A stretch of 64,000 nt of DNA from Crocodylus rhombifer. Taxonomy: Eukaryota > Chordata > Crocodylia > Crocodylidae. The stretch is from NCBI GenBank assembly GCA_038503035.1, contig JAVSML010025180.1, forward strand, positions 558,001 to 622,000. Reading direction: 5' to 3'. This document shows, in pieces, positions 1-18,100 of this stretch. Each line of letters starts with the position of its first letter. Positions within the stretch are counted from its first letter, which is position 1. The notes beneath the pieces were generated by a model, which worked only from the letters and a program-made list of their open reading frames with translations, did not search any database and was not told the origin of the DNA. The position numbers and the translations under genes were made by a program.

Positions 1-5261
<5,261 letters not shown>

Positions 5262-5700
5262 CTTGGCGAGTTTTTGGGGTGGTAAAGCCTGGCTGGGTCT
5301 GTGACTGACTGGTCCTGGTGCTGCTACTGCTGCTGCTGCCCTGTTCTTCTCTCTGCCTGTGTGTGTGTGGGTTTCAGAGACACTGGGAAGACAAACTGAT
5401 TTAGCATTAAATACCTCTCAAGGATTTTCACTAAGTACCTTTAGGTGTATGTACCATTCGTGGAAAGTGACTGGTAAGAGGTTTCTCTCTAAGGAGCTTT
5501 GACTTTGCTATCTATAGCCAGTGAGATGACATCCCAGACAAACCTTCCCACTGCTGGCACTGAACAGGCAGAGTTTAGTTAGTGTCCCTCAGCCCCGCAA
5601 ACATGCCAGAATTTCCTTATTTCCAGTGTCTATGGTGCTCTAATCCCTGGAAGGAGGACAGGTAGGAGACAAAGGAGGTTGCTCTTCCTGTAGCATACTT
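5262..5700 (-). promoter_or_regulatory. GRK7 5' flank / 5' UTR region with a CRX-like core site
   Basis: This is the region directly upstream of the GRK7 start. It holds a CTG-rich stretch (about 5318-5340) and, at 5641-5646, TAATCC, the core bound by the photoreceptor factors CRX/OTX. A weaker TAATCT is on the minus strand near 5940. GRK7 is photoreceptor-specific, so CRX control is expected, but six-base cores are common and no TATA box or start site can be assigned. Confidence 0.3.
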
Positions 5701-8700
5701 AACACTGGGGTTCTGGGAATTATGCTCTTTTTCCTTTTTTGCTGAGGGAAAAAAGCTTTTACCAGAGGCAACTCACTGCCATCTGTGACACAAAAGTTGA
5801 AAGACGAACACTGGGTGCTTGGAATTTGTTTAATCAGGCCCATTCTCTGGACACAAACATTTCCCCTAGCTGAAACCAAGAGAAATATCAACTGTTGTAA
5901 CCTGCACATATCTGCTGCTTCTTATAAAGGAACAGAAATCAGATTAGGTGAAGAACATGCCAAGAATTGTTGCTGCCCTAAAAATACTGTTTTCTAGCTA
6001 GTCTGAGGCTCCCTTATACACAGCAAAGGGGAAGTCAACCTAAATTTGTATACTGCAACTATTTCTGTTATACTCTAAAAGAACAGGTTTTCTTTTCTTT
6101 TATCTCCTCTAAAACATTTCAAACCACAGTCCAAATGTTGAGTCCTGATAATGTCATTCATACCAAGAGAGTCTTCAGTACCAAAGACTTTCTGGTTCAG
6201 CTCTTGGTAATTCAAGAGGAATTAATGGTATAGGAGATATTGGCCAACTGAGAGTTAATTCCCTAACTAAGAATTAAGTTGAGCATAGGGTTGAATATGA
6301 CCAACTAACATGCATTTGATTCCTCCCCTTCTCCAATCATGTTGCCAAACCATACTAGTTAATACTGAGAACACAGATTTAAAAAAACCCAAACAACCCC
6401 CTATTTTTCTGATCTTAAATACAGCTATAGATAGATGTCTCAGTTGTTTACATGATCTGGAACCTGTATTTCTGTAATTCAATAGAAGTTTAACATATAT
6501 AAGAAATATCTAATTGAACTATTTTTAAAATTACCAATCTGCTATGTATATCAAACATGGAAAATGTATTGTGTTGCCTACAGTATGTTTAAATCCAAGT
6601 GAATGTATAAAGTTAGGATGTATCCTTAGGTTATTACCTTGATTACTATTTTATTTGCTAATATACACTATTCATTATGGTAAAGGATAAAAGTATTAAA
6701 AATAAGGTTTTTAGTAACAGAAAAACTATTCTTCATTAACCATAGTGATCTTGGTGAGTCTTATTAAAAATTTAGCATTGTCTCCATTGAGCAATACCTA
6801 TTTACCTATATTAAAATATTACAATGGTTAGTAATTGCCTATTAGACAGACAGTAGAAGTTTTTTGTACTCATGCTCTCCAAGGGCTCTGTAGTTTCATG
6901 GTGCAATAACACAAAATTGGCTATTTTAAAACTTTTCATGTTTTAGTTAAAAAAATAAATAAAAGAAACACATACACACTCTCGCAGAATAGGTACATAT
7001 TAATATTACCAGTATTTTGCTGAAAGGTAGAATAGAGCAAATAATTTCCTTCAAAATACACCTTAAATCCTTTAAAAGAAGTAGAAATTATTAAAATATT
7101 TTTGTTATACTTCTAAGTCAACTGTAATGAATTATGTATATTCTAATTTGCTGCTGACAATCTTGAAAGTGTATGAAAAATGCAAAATAGTTCATTTCAA
7201 GAGAAAAATATCTCCCAAGACCACATGCAGCTTTCTCCTAAAAATCATGGTTTTTAATCATATTATTAATATAATTTCAACCCTTAAAAACCGTGCTGTT
7301 TGATTGATATTTTCTACTAAAGTAGGGAGTGTCTTGAGGAACATTTAAGAATGACATATTGGAGTTAATATTCAGGATTTTCTCCTTAGTCTTGACAAAT
7401 TTTGATTGCTCTCAAACCCAAAGGAAAAAATCAGTGCTTTTTTTTAAAGATAGAGTATTTTATATGTTTTCCCTCTTCTTTGTTTAGCAAAACAACAAAA
7501 ACAAATACAAAATCTGACAACAGCACACCACCGTGCAGCAGCATCTAGTTACTTTCATATACCCACTCTATAAAATAAATTCAGTGATATTTTTTAAACA
7601 CAACCACCAACTTTCTGAATATAAATCCATGCAGTGACTGAAAAAATGGCATGTAAAAACCCACACAGACAACTGAAGAGCTGAAAAACTATCACCATAT
7701 GTAAGACATACTTGGGTCTTACTTAACTTTGAAACAATATAACTTAACACCCTATTTTTATGCAAGTGTGCCTATCTATGGGTAAGCAAAATCAGTTTTA
7801 TGTTGAGACATGGAGGCTCTGTATCCAGTGGCAACTTAAAAGCTGCTTTACCACTTTAGAAAAGCTTAAGCTTTATGAAGTACCTCTACTAGGATTTCAC
7901 TACTCCAAATGAACATGCGCAAGTGAGAGTGCGCCTTGTTGTGTAAAGTACCTATTGTGGCAAGTTGCCTAGAAAACTGACATCTGTCTGGACGACGGTC
8001 AATTTTAGCCTAAGAAAAACTTCATAACTACTCTTTTGCTGATCAACAAATTATCTTCTGCAAAAGATAGAGGAAGACATCATCTTGTTGGCTTATGTAT
8101 GAAAGAAGGTTCACTTTCATGTTCCTGTAAACAATGAACCACATAAAGCCCTGGTTTAAAATTAAAAACAGATAACTGTTAAGACTACAAAGTATATCCC
8201 CAGATAGCAACATCGAACCTATTCTAGTGAAACTCTTACAGATACTGTGAAGCACAGCTAATTTTTAAAGGAAAGAGAGCCAGCCACTCACTGTTTTCTT
8301 TACTTATTCAAGTGTAGAACATTAAATCTGGATGAAAGAGTGGGGAAGCTTAGATTATAAAGACATTAATAATTCTCATTATCAAAGGCTGATGCTCCAC
8401 TAGTTTATTTTTAACATGTAGATGACTAACCGAAAATTATTAAGGACTTGTTTTTTAAAAATTATCATGTGCATAATTGTATAGGTATATCACAACTGCA
8501 TTTGGAAACTGGACAATTGACATGTGCAATCAACCCAGTGACAGGGGGGATGACAGAAATGAACTTGCAGAGCCCAGCGCTGATAGAAGCCAGCAAACAA
8601 GAATGTTTCTATGCAATTTGTCCTTAGTGAAAAAGCAGTCCTTTTTCTGGTACTTGCATACACTGTTTGGAGGCTGTGTGTTGTGAATAAGACTCCTTGT

Positions 8701-9188
8701 AGATCACTGTGTGAGGAGAGGCTAACTACTTCTAATCACAGCAGAGGGACAATTAACTGCTGAGCCTATATGAAGGGGCGGGAGAAACGCGGGCAAAAGA
8801 CTTAAGCAGCCAGGCAGCAAGCAAACAAGGAATTATGGATGCATGTGTTTTTCCTTTAAAAGGACAAAGTAAAAAAAGAAAAGAAAAGAAAATTATGGTG
8901 ATGATGGAGGCAGCAGTGAACGGAACCTGAAGAAACAATGATGACGGGATGCAGAAGCTGCAGGGGGTACATTATCCTTGAGCAAGTGTCCAGCGGAAGC
9001 TCTTAATGCATGAAACCTGGCCTGCTAGAACTCATGGAAAAAGGTCTCAAGAACTAAAGGTGTAGCTGGAGATAGCTATGGAGTTCAAATGGGGAAATTA
9101 AGCTGTACAGATAACACAGATTCAAGGACGTAACAGAGGCTGCACAGACAACTCTGTATTTGCAGAAGACCTTCAAATTAGAGCAGGT
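5701..9188. other. Intergenic, GRK7 to RNF7; no feature recognised
   Basis: AT-rich sequence with only short chance frames on both strands. No exon, RNA gene or clear transposon end was recognised before the hAT-type element that begins at 9189. Confidence 0.6.
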
Positions 9189-10165
9189 TAGAGGTGCACC
9201 AATATATCAGTCCATATTGGATAGGCACCGATGAAAGCAAAATTAACATTGACAATTGGCTTTTTTTGGCCAGTGTAGCCAATAATGGCACCAATAAATG
9301 CTGCGTGCCAGGAATGCCACCCAACAGCTTGGAGTGCAACATCTGGCCAGTAAGTCAGTGGGAGGAAAGGGATGTGGGGGTGGGGTAAACTGACCCTGGA
9401 GCCCTGGGCAGCTCATCCAGGGGGTGCAGGGAGTTGAGGCGAGTCCTCACCACTGTGCGCACCCCCAGGAGAGACATGGGGTCATGTGTCCCACCCCAGA
9501 TTTGTGTGTGGGGCAAGGGCAGGCTGGCCAGGGGCTGTGCCAGCCTCTTCTTGGTGGGCAGCTGGGCCAGGGATGCGCTGGGGGAGGGTGGGGTCTGGGC
9601 AGGCAGTGGTGCTAGGAGGGGTGGCTACAGGGAATTTTGCGGTGGCTATAGCCCTCTCCCAGTGCTGCCCCCACCAGCCCCAAGCACAGCCCAGCCCCCC
9701 TGCACTGGGAAGAAGCTGGCACAGCTTTTAACTTCAGCCCACAGCCTGCCTTTACCCCTCACACAAATCCAGAGAGGCACATGCCCCCCATGCCTCCTCT
9801 GAGGATGTGCACAGCAGTGGGGAGCTTCCCTGTTCTCTACCCCCTACAACCCTCAGACAAGCTGCCCATGACTCCATCCTGCTCCTGAGGGTGCATTCAC
9901 CACCATGGCTAGGCAGCACTAGCCCCTGCCCCAACCCCATCCCCACTTTCTCCCTCGCCATGGAAGCCTTGATCTGCCCCCCCCATTCCCCTTCCCTCTC
10001 CTACACCTCTTTCCCTTCCCCCTACCCCCCACCAGACTTATTGGCTGGACGCTACTCTCTAAGCTGCTGGGATGCATATAGACTATCGGATTGGTATTGG
10101 CCAATATGGGTGATTAATAATTGGCCATTGGTATCAGCCAAAAAATCTTTAGCAGTGCACCCCTA
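9189..10165. mobile_element. Non-autonomous hAT-type DNA transposon
   Basis: The ends are inverted: TAGAGGTGCACC at 9189 and, as reverse complement of the right end, CTAGGGGTGCACTGC at 10165. A related element at 23055-23859 shares the TAGGGGTGCACC end and the TTGGCC/ATATTGG-rich sub-terminal sequence. The flanking 8-mers GAGCAGGT (9181-9188) and GTACAGGT (10166-10173) agree at 6 of 8, as expected for an old hAT target duplication. The interior is GC-rich with no transposase. Confidence 0.75.
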
Positions 10166-10218
10166 GTACAGGTCTCTAGATGAGGATGATGACCCATAGG
10201 GGTAAGTAACCACTAGAA

Positions 10219-11613
10219 CAGGGGTAGGCAACAATTTTTGGATGGAGTGCCAAAAAACCCACAATGTCTACCATGGAAGGTACCGGAGTGCCAACATGTC
10301 AGAAAAAAAAAAGGCGGTGGGAGGAGATACATGGCAGGATGTGCTGCATATTAGTATATTTAATAATCATAAATGTTGCCTTTGTTGTTGTGTATTCCTT
10401 TTTTGTTGAGCATGTTGCAATGAGAGAGGAAAAAAAGAGATAAATAAGAGAAAGAGGAGAAAGAGAGAGAGAAAGATAAGGAAAAAGAAGAGCAGAGAGA
10501 GAACCAGACACGCACACAGAGAACCATGTGCACAAAGACAGAGAACCAGAACACACCCAAAAAACAGACACGTGCACACACACATCCTAAACCAGACACA
10601 TGTGTGGGCACACAGACACACAGAATCAGAGAGAGGCAGACAAACACAAAGAACCAGATGCGCAGGCGCACAGATCCGGGCTCCTGGGCCACCGGACATA
10701 GTCCGACCCAACAATGCCCTGGTCCCGCCAGAGCCCCTGTGCTTCCCTGGGGAGCCAGCCCCCGAGCTGCAACGCAGTTGGCCAAGGCCCTGGCCTGGAG
10801 CCTGCTCATCAGTCCACCCAACCACCCCACACAGCTAAGCCCGCAAAAGGTGCAGTGCTCCTGGCAAGGGGCAGCGCCAGCTTCATCCCAGTGGCAGGGC
10901 GGGGCTGGGCTTGGAGCAGGTGGGAGTCAGGTGGGCTCAGTTGCAAGCCCTGCTGCAAGCAGTCTGGGCTCCGTGGTTGGCAGCAGCTACCAGAGCCTGG
11001 GCTGGCTGCAGGCAGGAGGCTGCAAACAGCTGCTCCAGCATCAGCTCCATACCGGTGGGCACATGTGTGCCTTGGCACAGATGGTGAGGATAGGGCCTGA
11101 GGCAGCACAGCCCTCCCACTGTCTGCTCTGAGGTGCACGTGCAGTTGCTGCCAGCATGGAGCTGATGCTGGGGCTGAGGAGCCCAGCACAGCTGTTTGCA
11201 GCCCGCCTGCTGCTTGGTGCCACTGCCCAGAGCCCAGGCTGGCTACAAACAGCTGCACTGGGCTCTGGAGCCCCACCATTAGCTCTGCCAGCAGCAGGGG
11301 AGAGGCCGGGGTTGCACTGCCTCAGGCCCCTCCCCCACTGTCCAGTCCAAGACACGCATGCACCTGCTGGTATGGAACTAATGCCGGAGCCCGGAGATGT
11401 TTGCAGGCTCCTGGCTGCAACTGGCCCAGACTCTGGGTAGCTGCTGCCAACCATGGAGCCCAGTCTGCTTGCAGCTGCCCAGCCACCTGCTGGGAGCAGC
11501 CTGGGCTTTGTGCATGGCAGCAGTTGCTTAGACCACAGGCCAGCAGTGGTGTGCCAAGCAAAATGGCCTCATGTGCCATGCTCAGCACATATGACAGAGG
11601 GTGCTGACCCCTG
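10219..11613. mobile_element. GC-rich hAT-like non-autonomous element
   Basis: The left end CAGGGGTAGGCAAC (10219) and the reverse complement of the right end, CAGGGGTCAGCACC (11613), form an inverted pair. Sub-terminal sequence on both sides carries the GTGCCAA/GGCACACC motifs usual for this kind of element. Inside are a purine run (about 10420-10510), a CA-rich stretch (10510-10650) and a GC-rich body (10680-11540) that produces long but meaningless frames on both strands. The 8-bp flanks do not match convincingly, so the exact ends are provisional. Confidence 0.55.
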
Positions 11614-11914
11614 CAAGGTTAAAGAAGACGTTGACCAGTAGAAGAAAGAGTTTAGCAAAGCTCATGCTGCACAAGAGAAAAGATCAAACACACATGAAAG
11701 GAAATTAAGAAAATCAGCTAACCCAAAAGAGAAGAAAAGATAATGACAGTAACTGGGGACTGAAGTGTGAGGAAGAACAAGCGTTACCTTCAAAAGATTG
11801 AGAAAGAACAGAGGATAAGAACAGCTGACAAACTGCAGACAGAAGGAAGGATAATAAGACTGGAGATTCAATACTAACCCCACTAAAAAGGAAGACTCCA
11901 GAGAGCAAGAAAAA

Positions 11915-12330
11915 TGATTAACGATCTGGGAAGCATGGCTTATGAAGAAAAAATGAAAGAACTAGGGTTATTTAGGTTGGAGAAGAGAAGACTGAGCAGG
12001 GATTTGATAACAGTTTTCAAATACCTGAAGACTGATTATAAAGAGGATGGAGAGACAGGATAATTCTGTGTAGAAGACAGGACTAGGCATAATGACCTCA
12101 AACTGCAGTAGAGGAAATTTAGGTTGGAAATTAGGAAGAACTTTCCATTCAAGCATTTGAACACGATACATAGAGAAATTATGGAATCTCCATCTTTAGA
12201 AATCTTCACAAGTAGGCTGGAGAGACTTGGCTGGGATGATTACAGCTGATCCCATCTTGAATTGAGGACTGGACTAGTTGACTTCATGAGATCCCTACCA
12301 ACCCTATTTTCTTATGATCCTATGAAGTTC
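11915..12330 (+). mobile_element. CR1 LINE, 3' fragment
   Basis: The sequence is typical of the end of CR1 ORF2 and its 3' tail: GGCTTATGAAG, TTTAGGTTGGAGAAGAGAAG, a 'GTTTTCAAATACCTGAAG' stretch, then the tail that resembles AGATCCCTACCAACCCTA...TATGATCCTATGA. It is heavily decayed, without a usable frame. Confidence 0.7.
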
Positions 12331-12570
12331 AAATGTGAAAATTGTAATGTTAGGAAATATTAGAATGGTATTTCCAGTGGAGACAAGATTTGCCTTCTAT
12401 AATACGGTGTACAGTTCTGATCACCCATGTTCACAAAAAATGAATTTCACCTGAAACACGTATGGGGAAAGACTAGCAGAATGACCAGGGGAACAGCAAG
12501 CCTACCATACCACAGAAGACTAAAAGGGCTTGTTTAATCTAGCAAAGTGAAAGCTAAATGAATAATTTGA
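12331..12570 (+). mobile_element. CR1 LINE fragment, different copy
   Basis: Matches the CR1 reverse-transcriptase C-terminal region by pattern (GTGTACAGTTCTGATCACCC, AGACTAAAAGGGCTTGTTTA). It lies directly downstream of the 3' end of another CR1, so it is a separate insertion. Decayed. Confidence 0.55.
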
Positions 12571-12581
12571 TCCACATACCA

Positions 12582-12768
12582 CAGTGTTTCCCAACCAGTG
12601 TGCCGTGGCACAAAAGTGTGCTGTCAGAAATGAACAGGTATGCCACAGAATTTTGCCATGGCAATGAGCTACAATAGGTATGAGGATGGGGAATGCCTTA
12701 TATTAATAAAACTTTTCCACAGCACATCTATAAGTGTGCCTTGGGTTAGAAAAGGTTGGAAAACACTG
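12582..12768. mobile_element. Short hAT MITE (187 bp)
   Basis: The inverted ends are CAGTGTTTCCCAACC (12582) and, as reverse complement of the right end, CAGTGTTTTCCAACC (12768). They are flanked by ACATACCA and ACATCTCA, 6 of 8 matching, consistent with a hAT 8-bp duplication. The interior includes the common hAT-MITE motif GTGTGCCGTGGCAC. It has no coding capacity. Confidence 0.8.
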
Positions 12769-15079
12769 ACATCTCACCCATGCACGCACCAAGGAAAACA
12801 ATCCTTTCCAGCTTCTAGAACTACTGTGGCAAAAATGTGTGTCCAAGCCAAGATTGCATAATCCTGAAATATGGTGATCAGACAGCAAAATTGGAAGATG
12901 AAGAGATATGGGGGAAAGGTACTTGGCAAAAGCGTGCATTTCTGCCGGCTAAATCACAAAGACTGCACAGCTTTGCAGTAAAGCCTTGCTCCTCAGTTTC
13001 TTATATCTGAGATCTTTGATCCATTGCAGAACAGCCAGTTTTCTAGTGGTTAGCACAATCTCTCTGTTGGTTTTGTTCCAATTTTATAAAGAAGCCAAGG
13101 ATACTGACTTTGCAGCCCAGTATTAAGGATACTCAGTTTAAGATACCCCGTTTAAATGTGGGAGCTTCTACACTAAAGATACATGTTGAAATTTATATTC
13201 TTTAAAAATAGATCAAAGGATTTGAGAAAACAGGTCCATAAATAAATGTATGCACAAGCAGCTTTGAAATTCAAGCTGAAAGATACTTCTAAGGATCTAA
13301 TTTTAGTGAAGACTAAAACTGTCAGAGAACTGTCAGGAGGATAGTTTAAAACTTAAAGTGAGATTGAAATAATATAATATGCATACATACACCTATGGAC
13401 ACACAGCATATTAAGATATGATTATTTGCATTTCACTGTGATAAGGACATGTCCTACACGTATAAAGTAAGCTCTAGCTTTGACCTAAAATTCTTAATAG
13501 CTATTCAATTTCCCTTTTCCTTATTGCATTTCAAGTAAGGATAAGATGCAGTAAAATATTAATAAATATTCCATATACTGTATCTTCCAGTAAAAAAAAA
13601 ATCAAGAGCTGATTATGGACACAAATTTACTTGTGCAGTCAAAATAAATAATAAAAAAGCCAACACATTTCTGTCAAATTACTATATGCACCATGGACTC
13701 TCCAAACACTAAACATATGCCATGTGAAATTATTATATTTGCTCTATAAGAATTATGTATCTTTTGCTTAGCACCAGTCCTTGAATTTAGCTTTGACCTA
13801 TATTTGATTTATCTTGACACAGAACAAGGATTTAATTGCATTAGATTCCATTAAGTGAAAGGGAAAAATTCCTTAATTTTATGAAAACTTTTGTACAGGC
13901 TGTATATTTCTTGCAGGCATTTTAGGACTAAAGTAAACAAATTAGAGGCAAACAGGTATGTAAAGAAAATAATAAAGTGATTTCCATCTACAAATATAAC
14001 CAAATGAAATTGAGGGATGCTGTAATAATAAGGCAAAAATGTCCATCAATCCTCAAAATCTGACCAATAAATACAACGAAACTTCAACTGGTAACAGCAT
14101 AAAATATCAATATGCTACATTATCATTTTGCTAATTTAATTAGTATCTGCTTTCCTTGTAACAAACTGACAAAGTACATGTATTATACTTTTGAAACAGT
14201 TTAATAGACATAATTCTCAAGCTATGTAAAAGAGAACCAGGAAGCATCTAGATAACTGATTTTTTCATGTCATTAACCAAATTACTTCCAAATACTGTCC
14301 ATTTCAATAATGAGTAATGGTTGAAAACACATACATCCATTGCATATAATATAAATAGCAGTAGAAAAAATCTTAATATGGTAAAAGTTTAATACTTTAA
14401 GTTGGAGGAACCAAGTGCTTATAATTATAAAAAGCCTTAATATTTAAGAAATGTGTCTCTGCAGTTCACTGAATCATTTTAGAAACAAGTGCTTGCCCAA
14501 ACCTAAGTATTTAGTTTTTGCCATAATGGGGAAGAGGACCAAAAAGAAGTGGGGTGGGGGGAGAGAGAAGGAAAGAGAGAGATAAATGCTTCCTTAACTA
14601 TTTATTTTAATTAAAAACAAAATAATTTTCCAGAAATGTAAGGTGTATTGGATGGCAAGATTTTTCTTTTTATACATCTATTTTAACACATCAATTACAG
14701 CATATCAGGTTTATAAACAAGATATTCTTTTTGAAACCATACATTTCTTTGACTAAAAATCATTACAAAGGTTGTATCTACAGTGTATCTACAGGTATTT
14801 TCAGCCAAGAGCATTTCTAAGTAGTTGATACAATTAACATGTGATCAGGAACAAAGACACCCTTTAGTGTGTTTTATATTTTCAGTTGTAGAAGTGTGAA
14901 ACAAGAATTAACAAAATGCAGACCTAAACATTTGAGGAGTGCCCCCCAAAGCATCTTTTAATCATAAGTACAAGCTAAATTAATTAGGCCATAGTTAGTG
15001 TTTTATCCTTTCAAACTGGTACATGGCATAAGATGTACAGCACACCAAACAAATTCAGAAGAAAAAACTCTCAATACTT
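12769..15079 (-). other. Intergenic plus RNF7 3' UTR
   Basis: AT-rich and without gene-like frames. The right part (from 15079 down to about 14580) is probably the RNF7 3' UTR: a minus-strand AATAAA lies at 14601-14606, some 475 bases beyond the stop. Another AATAAA overlaps the stop codon itself (15079-15084) and is less likely to be used. A purine-rich run is at 14553-14583. Confidence 0.5.
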
Positions 15080-15198
15080 TTATTTGCCAATTCTTTGGAC
15101 CACCCAGTCCTGTTGACAGAGGGGACAGCGATTATTCTGTTTAACCCACAGAGACATACAGCAATTGTGGAAGGAATGATTGCATTCTCCCCAGACAA
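15080..15198 (-). CDS. RNF7: RNF7 coding exon 3 with stop
   Basis: Acceptor CTTTCAG, then coding VWGECNHSFHNCCMSLW through RCPLCQQDWVVQRIGK and stop TAA (15082-15080). It carries the histidine ligands (CNHSFH), the distal Cys pair and the E2-contacting tryptophans. An AATAAA hexamer overlaps the stop. Confidence 0.97.
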
Positions 15199-18100
15199 CT
15201 GAAAGAAAAGAAACAAACACTTAATATGTTCCAGTTACAATATTTAACATGGAAGTCCAAATTTTATTCCAATAAAGGATCCTAACTATCTATCTAACTC
15301 ATTCAGATCTTGACAGCCCATATAAATATATGAGTACACAGGGGTTCTGATAAAATTACATTAGTTTTATTATTTTGATAGCACTTCCCATACACAGAAT
15401 ACTGTGCTTCTACAGAAACTGTCTTACTCATCAACTTCTAAAAATGTGTGTAACAAAGTACTTCTAATTTAAAAAGAAACTCACATAATTTCATCTTCTA
15501 ACAGACCTGTAAAATGCCTGCATATTTTTGTGCTCTATATAGTAATAATCTGAACAGTCTAGAGTTGTAAGTGAGGCTGCGACTGGTAAGGAAGCTTCCA
15601 AAGTTCTCTCTTCTTGTTTTCCTCCCCTATTAATAAATATAACTAGCGTAACGTTGATTCGCTATCATGTACTAAAGGTGTAAGGGCACATTATTAAATT
15701 CTATTTAATGTTTTATTTGAATGTTAATTCTTAAAGTTACGATATAAAGAGAATAAACCATACAAAGTACTAATACGTAAGCTTTACAATGGGTCCCAAT
15801 ATGCTTCAGAAGTCACTCATAGGATATAATCACTACAACAAAAAAACCTGGAAAACAGACATACTTTCTACCTAGTTCTGTATTATACTAACTTCTTTTT
15901 GTCCTGATTCCATTATGCAGGAATGGTAGATATGGGCACAATTCAAATTACTATTGTACACTCTGTATTTTTTTTTTTAATTATCTGTCCTGAGTAGAAG
16001 ACAAGCAGAAATTTTTTTAAAAGTATTAAACTGATGAACTAGAATTGCACAAACATCATGTTAATTCAGTAGTATTCTCTCTACACTAATGACCAAAACT
16101 GTGGAAAGCTTATAATTAAAATTAAATTAACAGAATATTGCACAAGATGCTACTATATTATTTATGATACTTCAAAGTTGACACTATCTGAACACTGAAC
16201 AGTTAATATTTCTATTTGTGTTTTGGTATGTTAACCCATACAATAAAAACTGCTTTACAGCTACATGTCATACAACAAAATTTAGCATGATGTTCAACTT
16301 ATGACTTTGTCAATGGACAAGGATATTAACAATGAAATAAAAAAATATGGTTTTTGAAGCCTCAAAATCTTGGATGAGTAAAAGAGCAATGATCAAATAT
16401 CCTGTAGGTTCATAACCAAGTAAAAAATATTTAATCTTTGCATGTTTCAATAAGGTGGTTCTATTGAATTATCTGGCGAACACGTCAAAAGAAGAGGTAG
16501 TAGTTATTTCCTATACACAGCAAAGTCTATATTGCTGTGTCTTGAATTAACTAATTCTCCTTGGGAATGTACAGACTGATAAATGACTAGATGCAGATTT
16601 GCTTTGTCTAGTAGGCTTTTACAAGTCTCTTTTACATTAACAATGTATCAAAGTTTTATAGTTTATTTTAAAGAATTAATAAAATTACCATTAGCTTAAA
16701 TCTTTAAAAAGTACCCCACTGAGCGCAAGCCTTTAGTTGAAAGACAAGAGAATGAAATCACTACATACCAACACAATCTTCTTGTTTGTTTTCAGCTTGA
16801 CATCTAAGGCAGGCATCTAAAAGTAAATAAAAACAAAATACAATTTGAAGCTCAGGATACAATTCTAAAAAGAGGTTTTTCAAAGTCAAATAGAAACTCT
16901 GGCACATATTTATATGGGCAGAAACTCAAGTTCTGCCAATCCTGTTCATCAGTATTTGACATTAGACAAAAGGAAAATTAAAATACAAAGTCATATGTAT
17001 AACTATAACTATATATACAAACAGTATATATCAATATCTATATATATCCCCCCACCCCACAGGAGAAAAAAAAGAACTGGTAACTGCTTGATAAACTTTT
17101 CTCACCCTCCATTTTGTTGAGGCATTTTCATATGGTCCTTGGACCCGCACTGTTCAAGGTCTTCATCAGCAACTTGGACGAGGGTGTAAAAAGCACCCTG
17201 TTCAAATTCGCAGACGAGACTAAGATGTGGGGGAAGGTGGGCACACCAGACAGGAGGAATAGGCTGCAGTTGGACCTGGACAGGTTACAGCGGTGAGCAG
17301 ATGAGAACAGGATGGGTTTCAACACTGACAAGTACAAGGTGATATACCTGGGGAGAAAGAACCAGCCGCATACCGACAGGCTGGGTAACTCCCTTCTCAT
17401 CAGTGCAGAGACAAAAAAGGATCTTGGAGTCATTATTGATGCCAAAATGAAAATGGGTCAACAGTGTGGGGAAGCGGCCAGGAAGGCTAACTGTACCTTG
17501 TCATGCATCCACAGATGCATCTCAAGGAGGTGATCCTCCCCCTCTATGCGGCACTGGTCAGGCCGCAGTTGGAGTACTGCATCCAGTTCTGGGTACCACA
17601 TGTCAGGAGGGAAGTGGACAACTTGGAGAGGGTAAAGAGGAGGGCTACTTGCATGATCAGGGGTTAGCACGGCAGGCCCTACGAGGAGAGGCTATGGGAC
17701 CTGAACCTGTTTAGCCTCCACAAGAGAAGGCTGAGGGGGGATCTAGTAGCCGTTTACAAACTGGTCAGGAAGGACCAGCAGGCATTGGGGGAGTCCCTGT
17801 TCCCCTGAGCACTACCAGGAGTGATTAGAAATAACGGTTCCAAGCTGGCAGAGGGTAAATTTAGGCTAGACATCAGGAGGCACTACTTCACGGTCAGGGC
17901 GGCTAGGGTCTGGAACCAACTTCCAAGCAAAGTGGTGCTGGCTTCTACCCTGGGGGGTTTAAAAGGAGGCTGGATGAACACCTTGCTGGGGTCGTTTGAC
18001 CCCAGTACTGTTTCCTGCCATGGCAGGAGGTCAGACTTGATGATCTGCTCAGGTCCCTTCTGACCCTACCAACTATAACTTATGCTAAAACGTCTCCTTT

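Noticed and set aside
10360..11600. Many overlapping 60-200-codon frames on both strands
   Set aside because: All fall in a GC-rich hAT-like repeat with low-complexity composition (Ala/Gly/Pro/Ser). No domain, splice context or conserved start.
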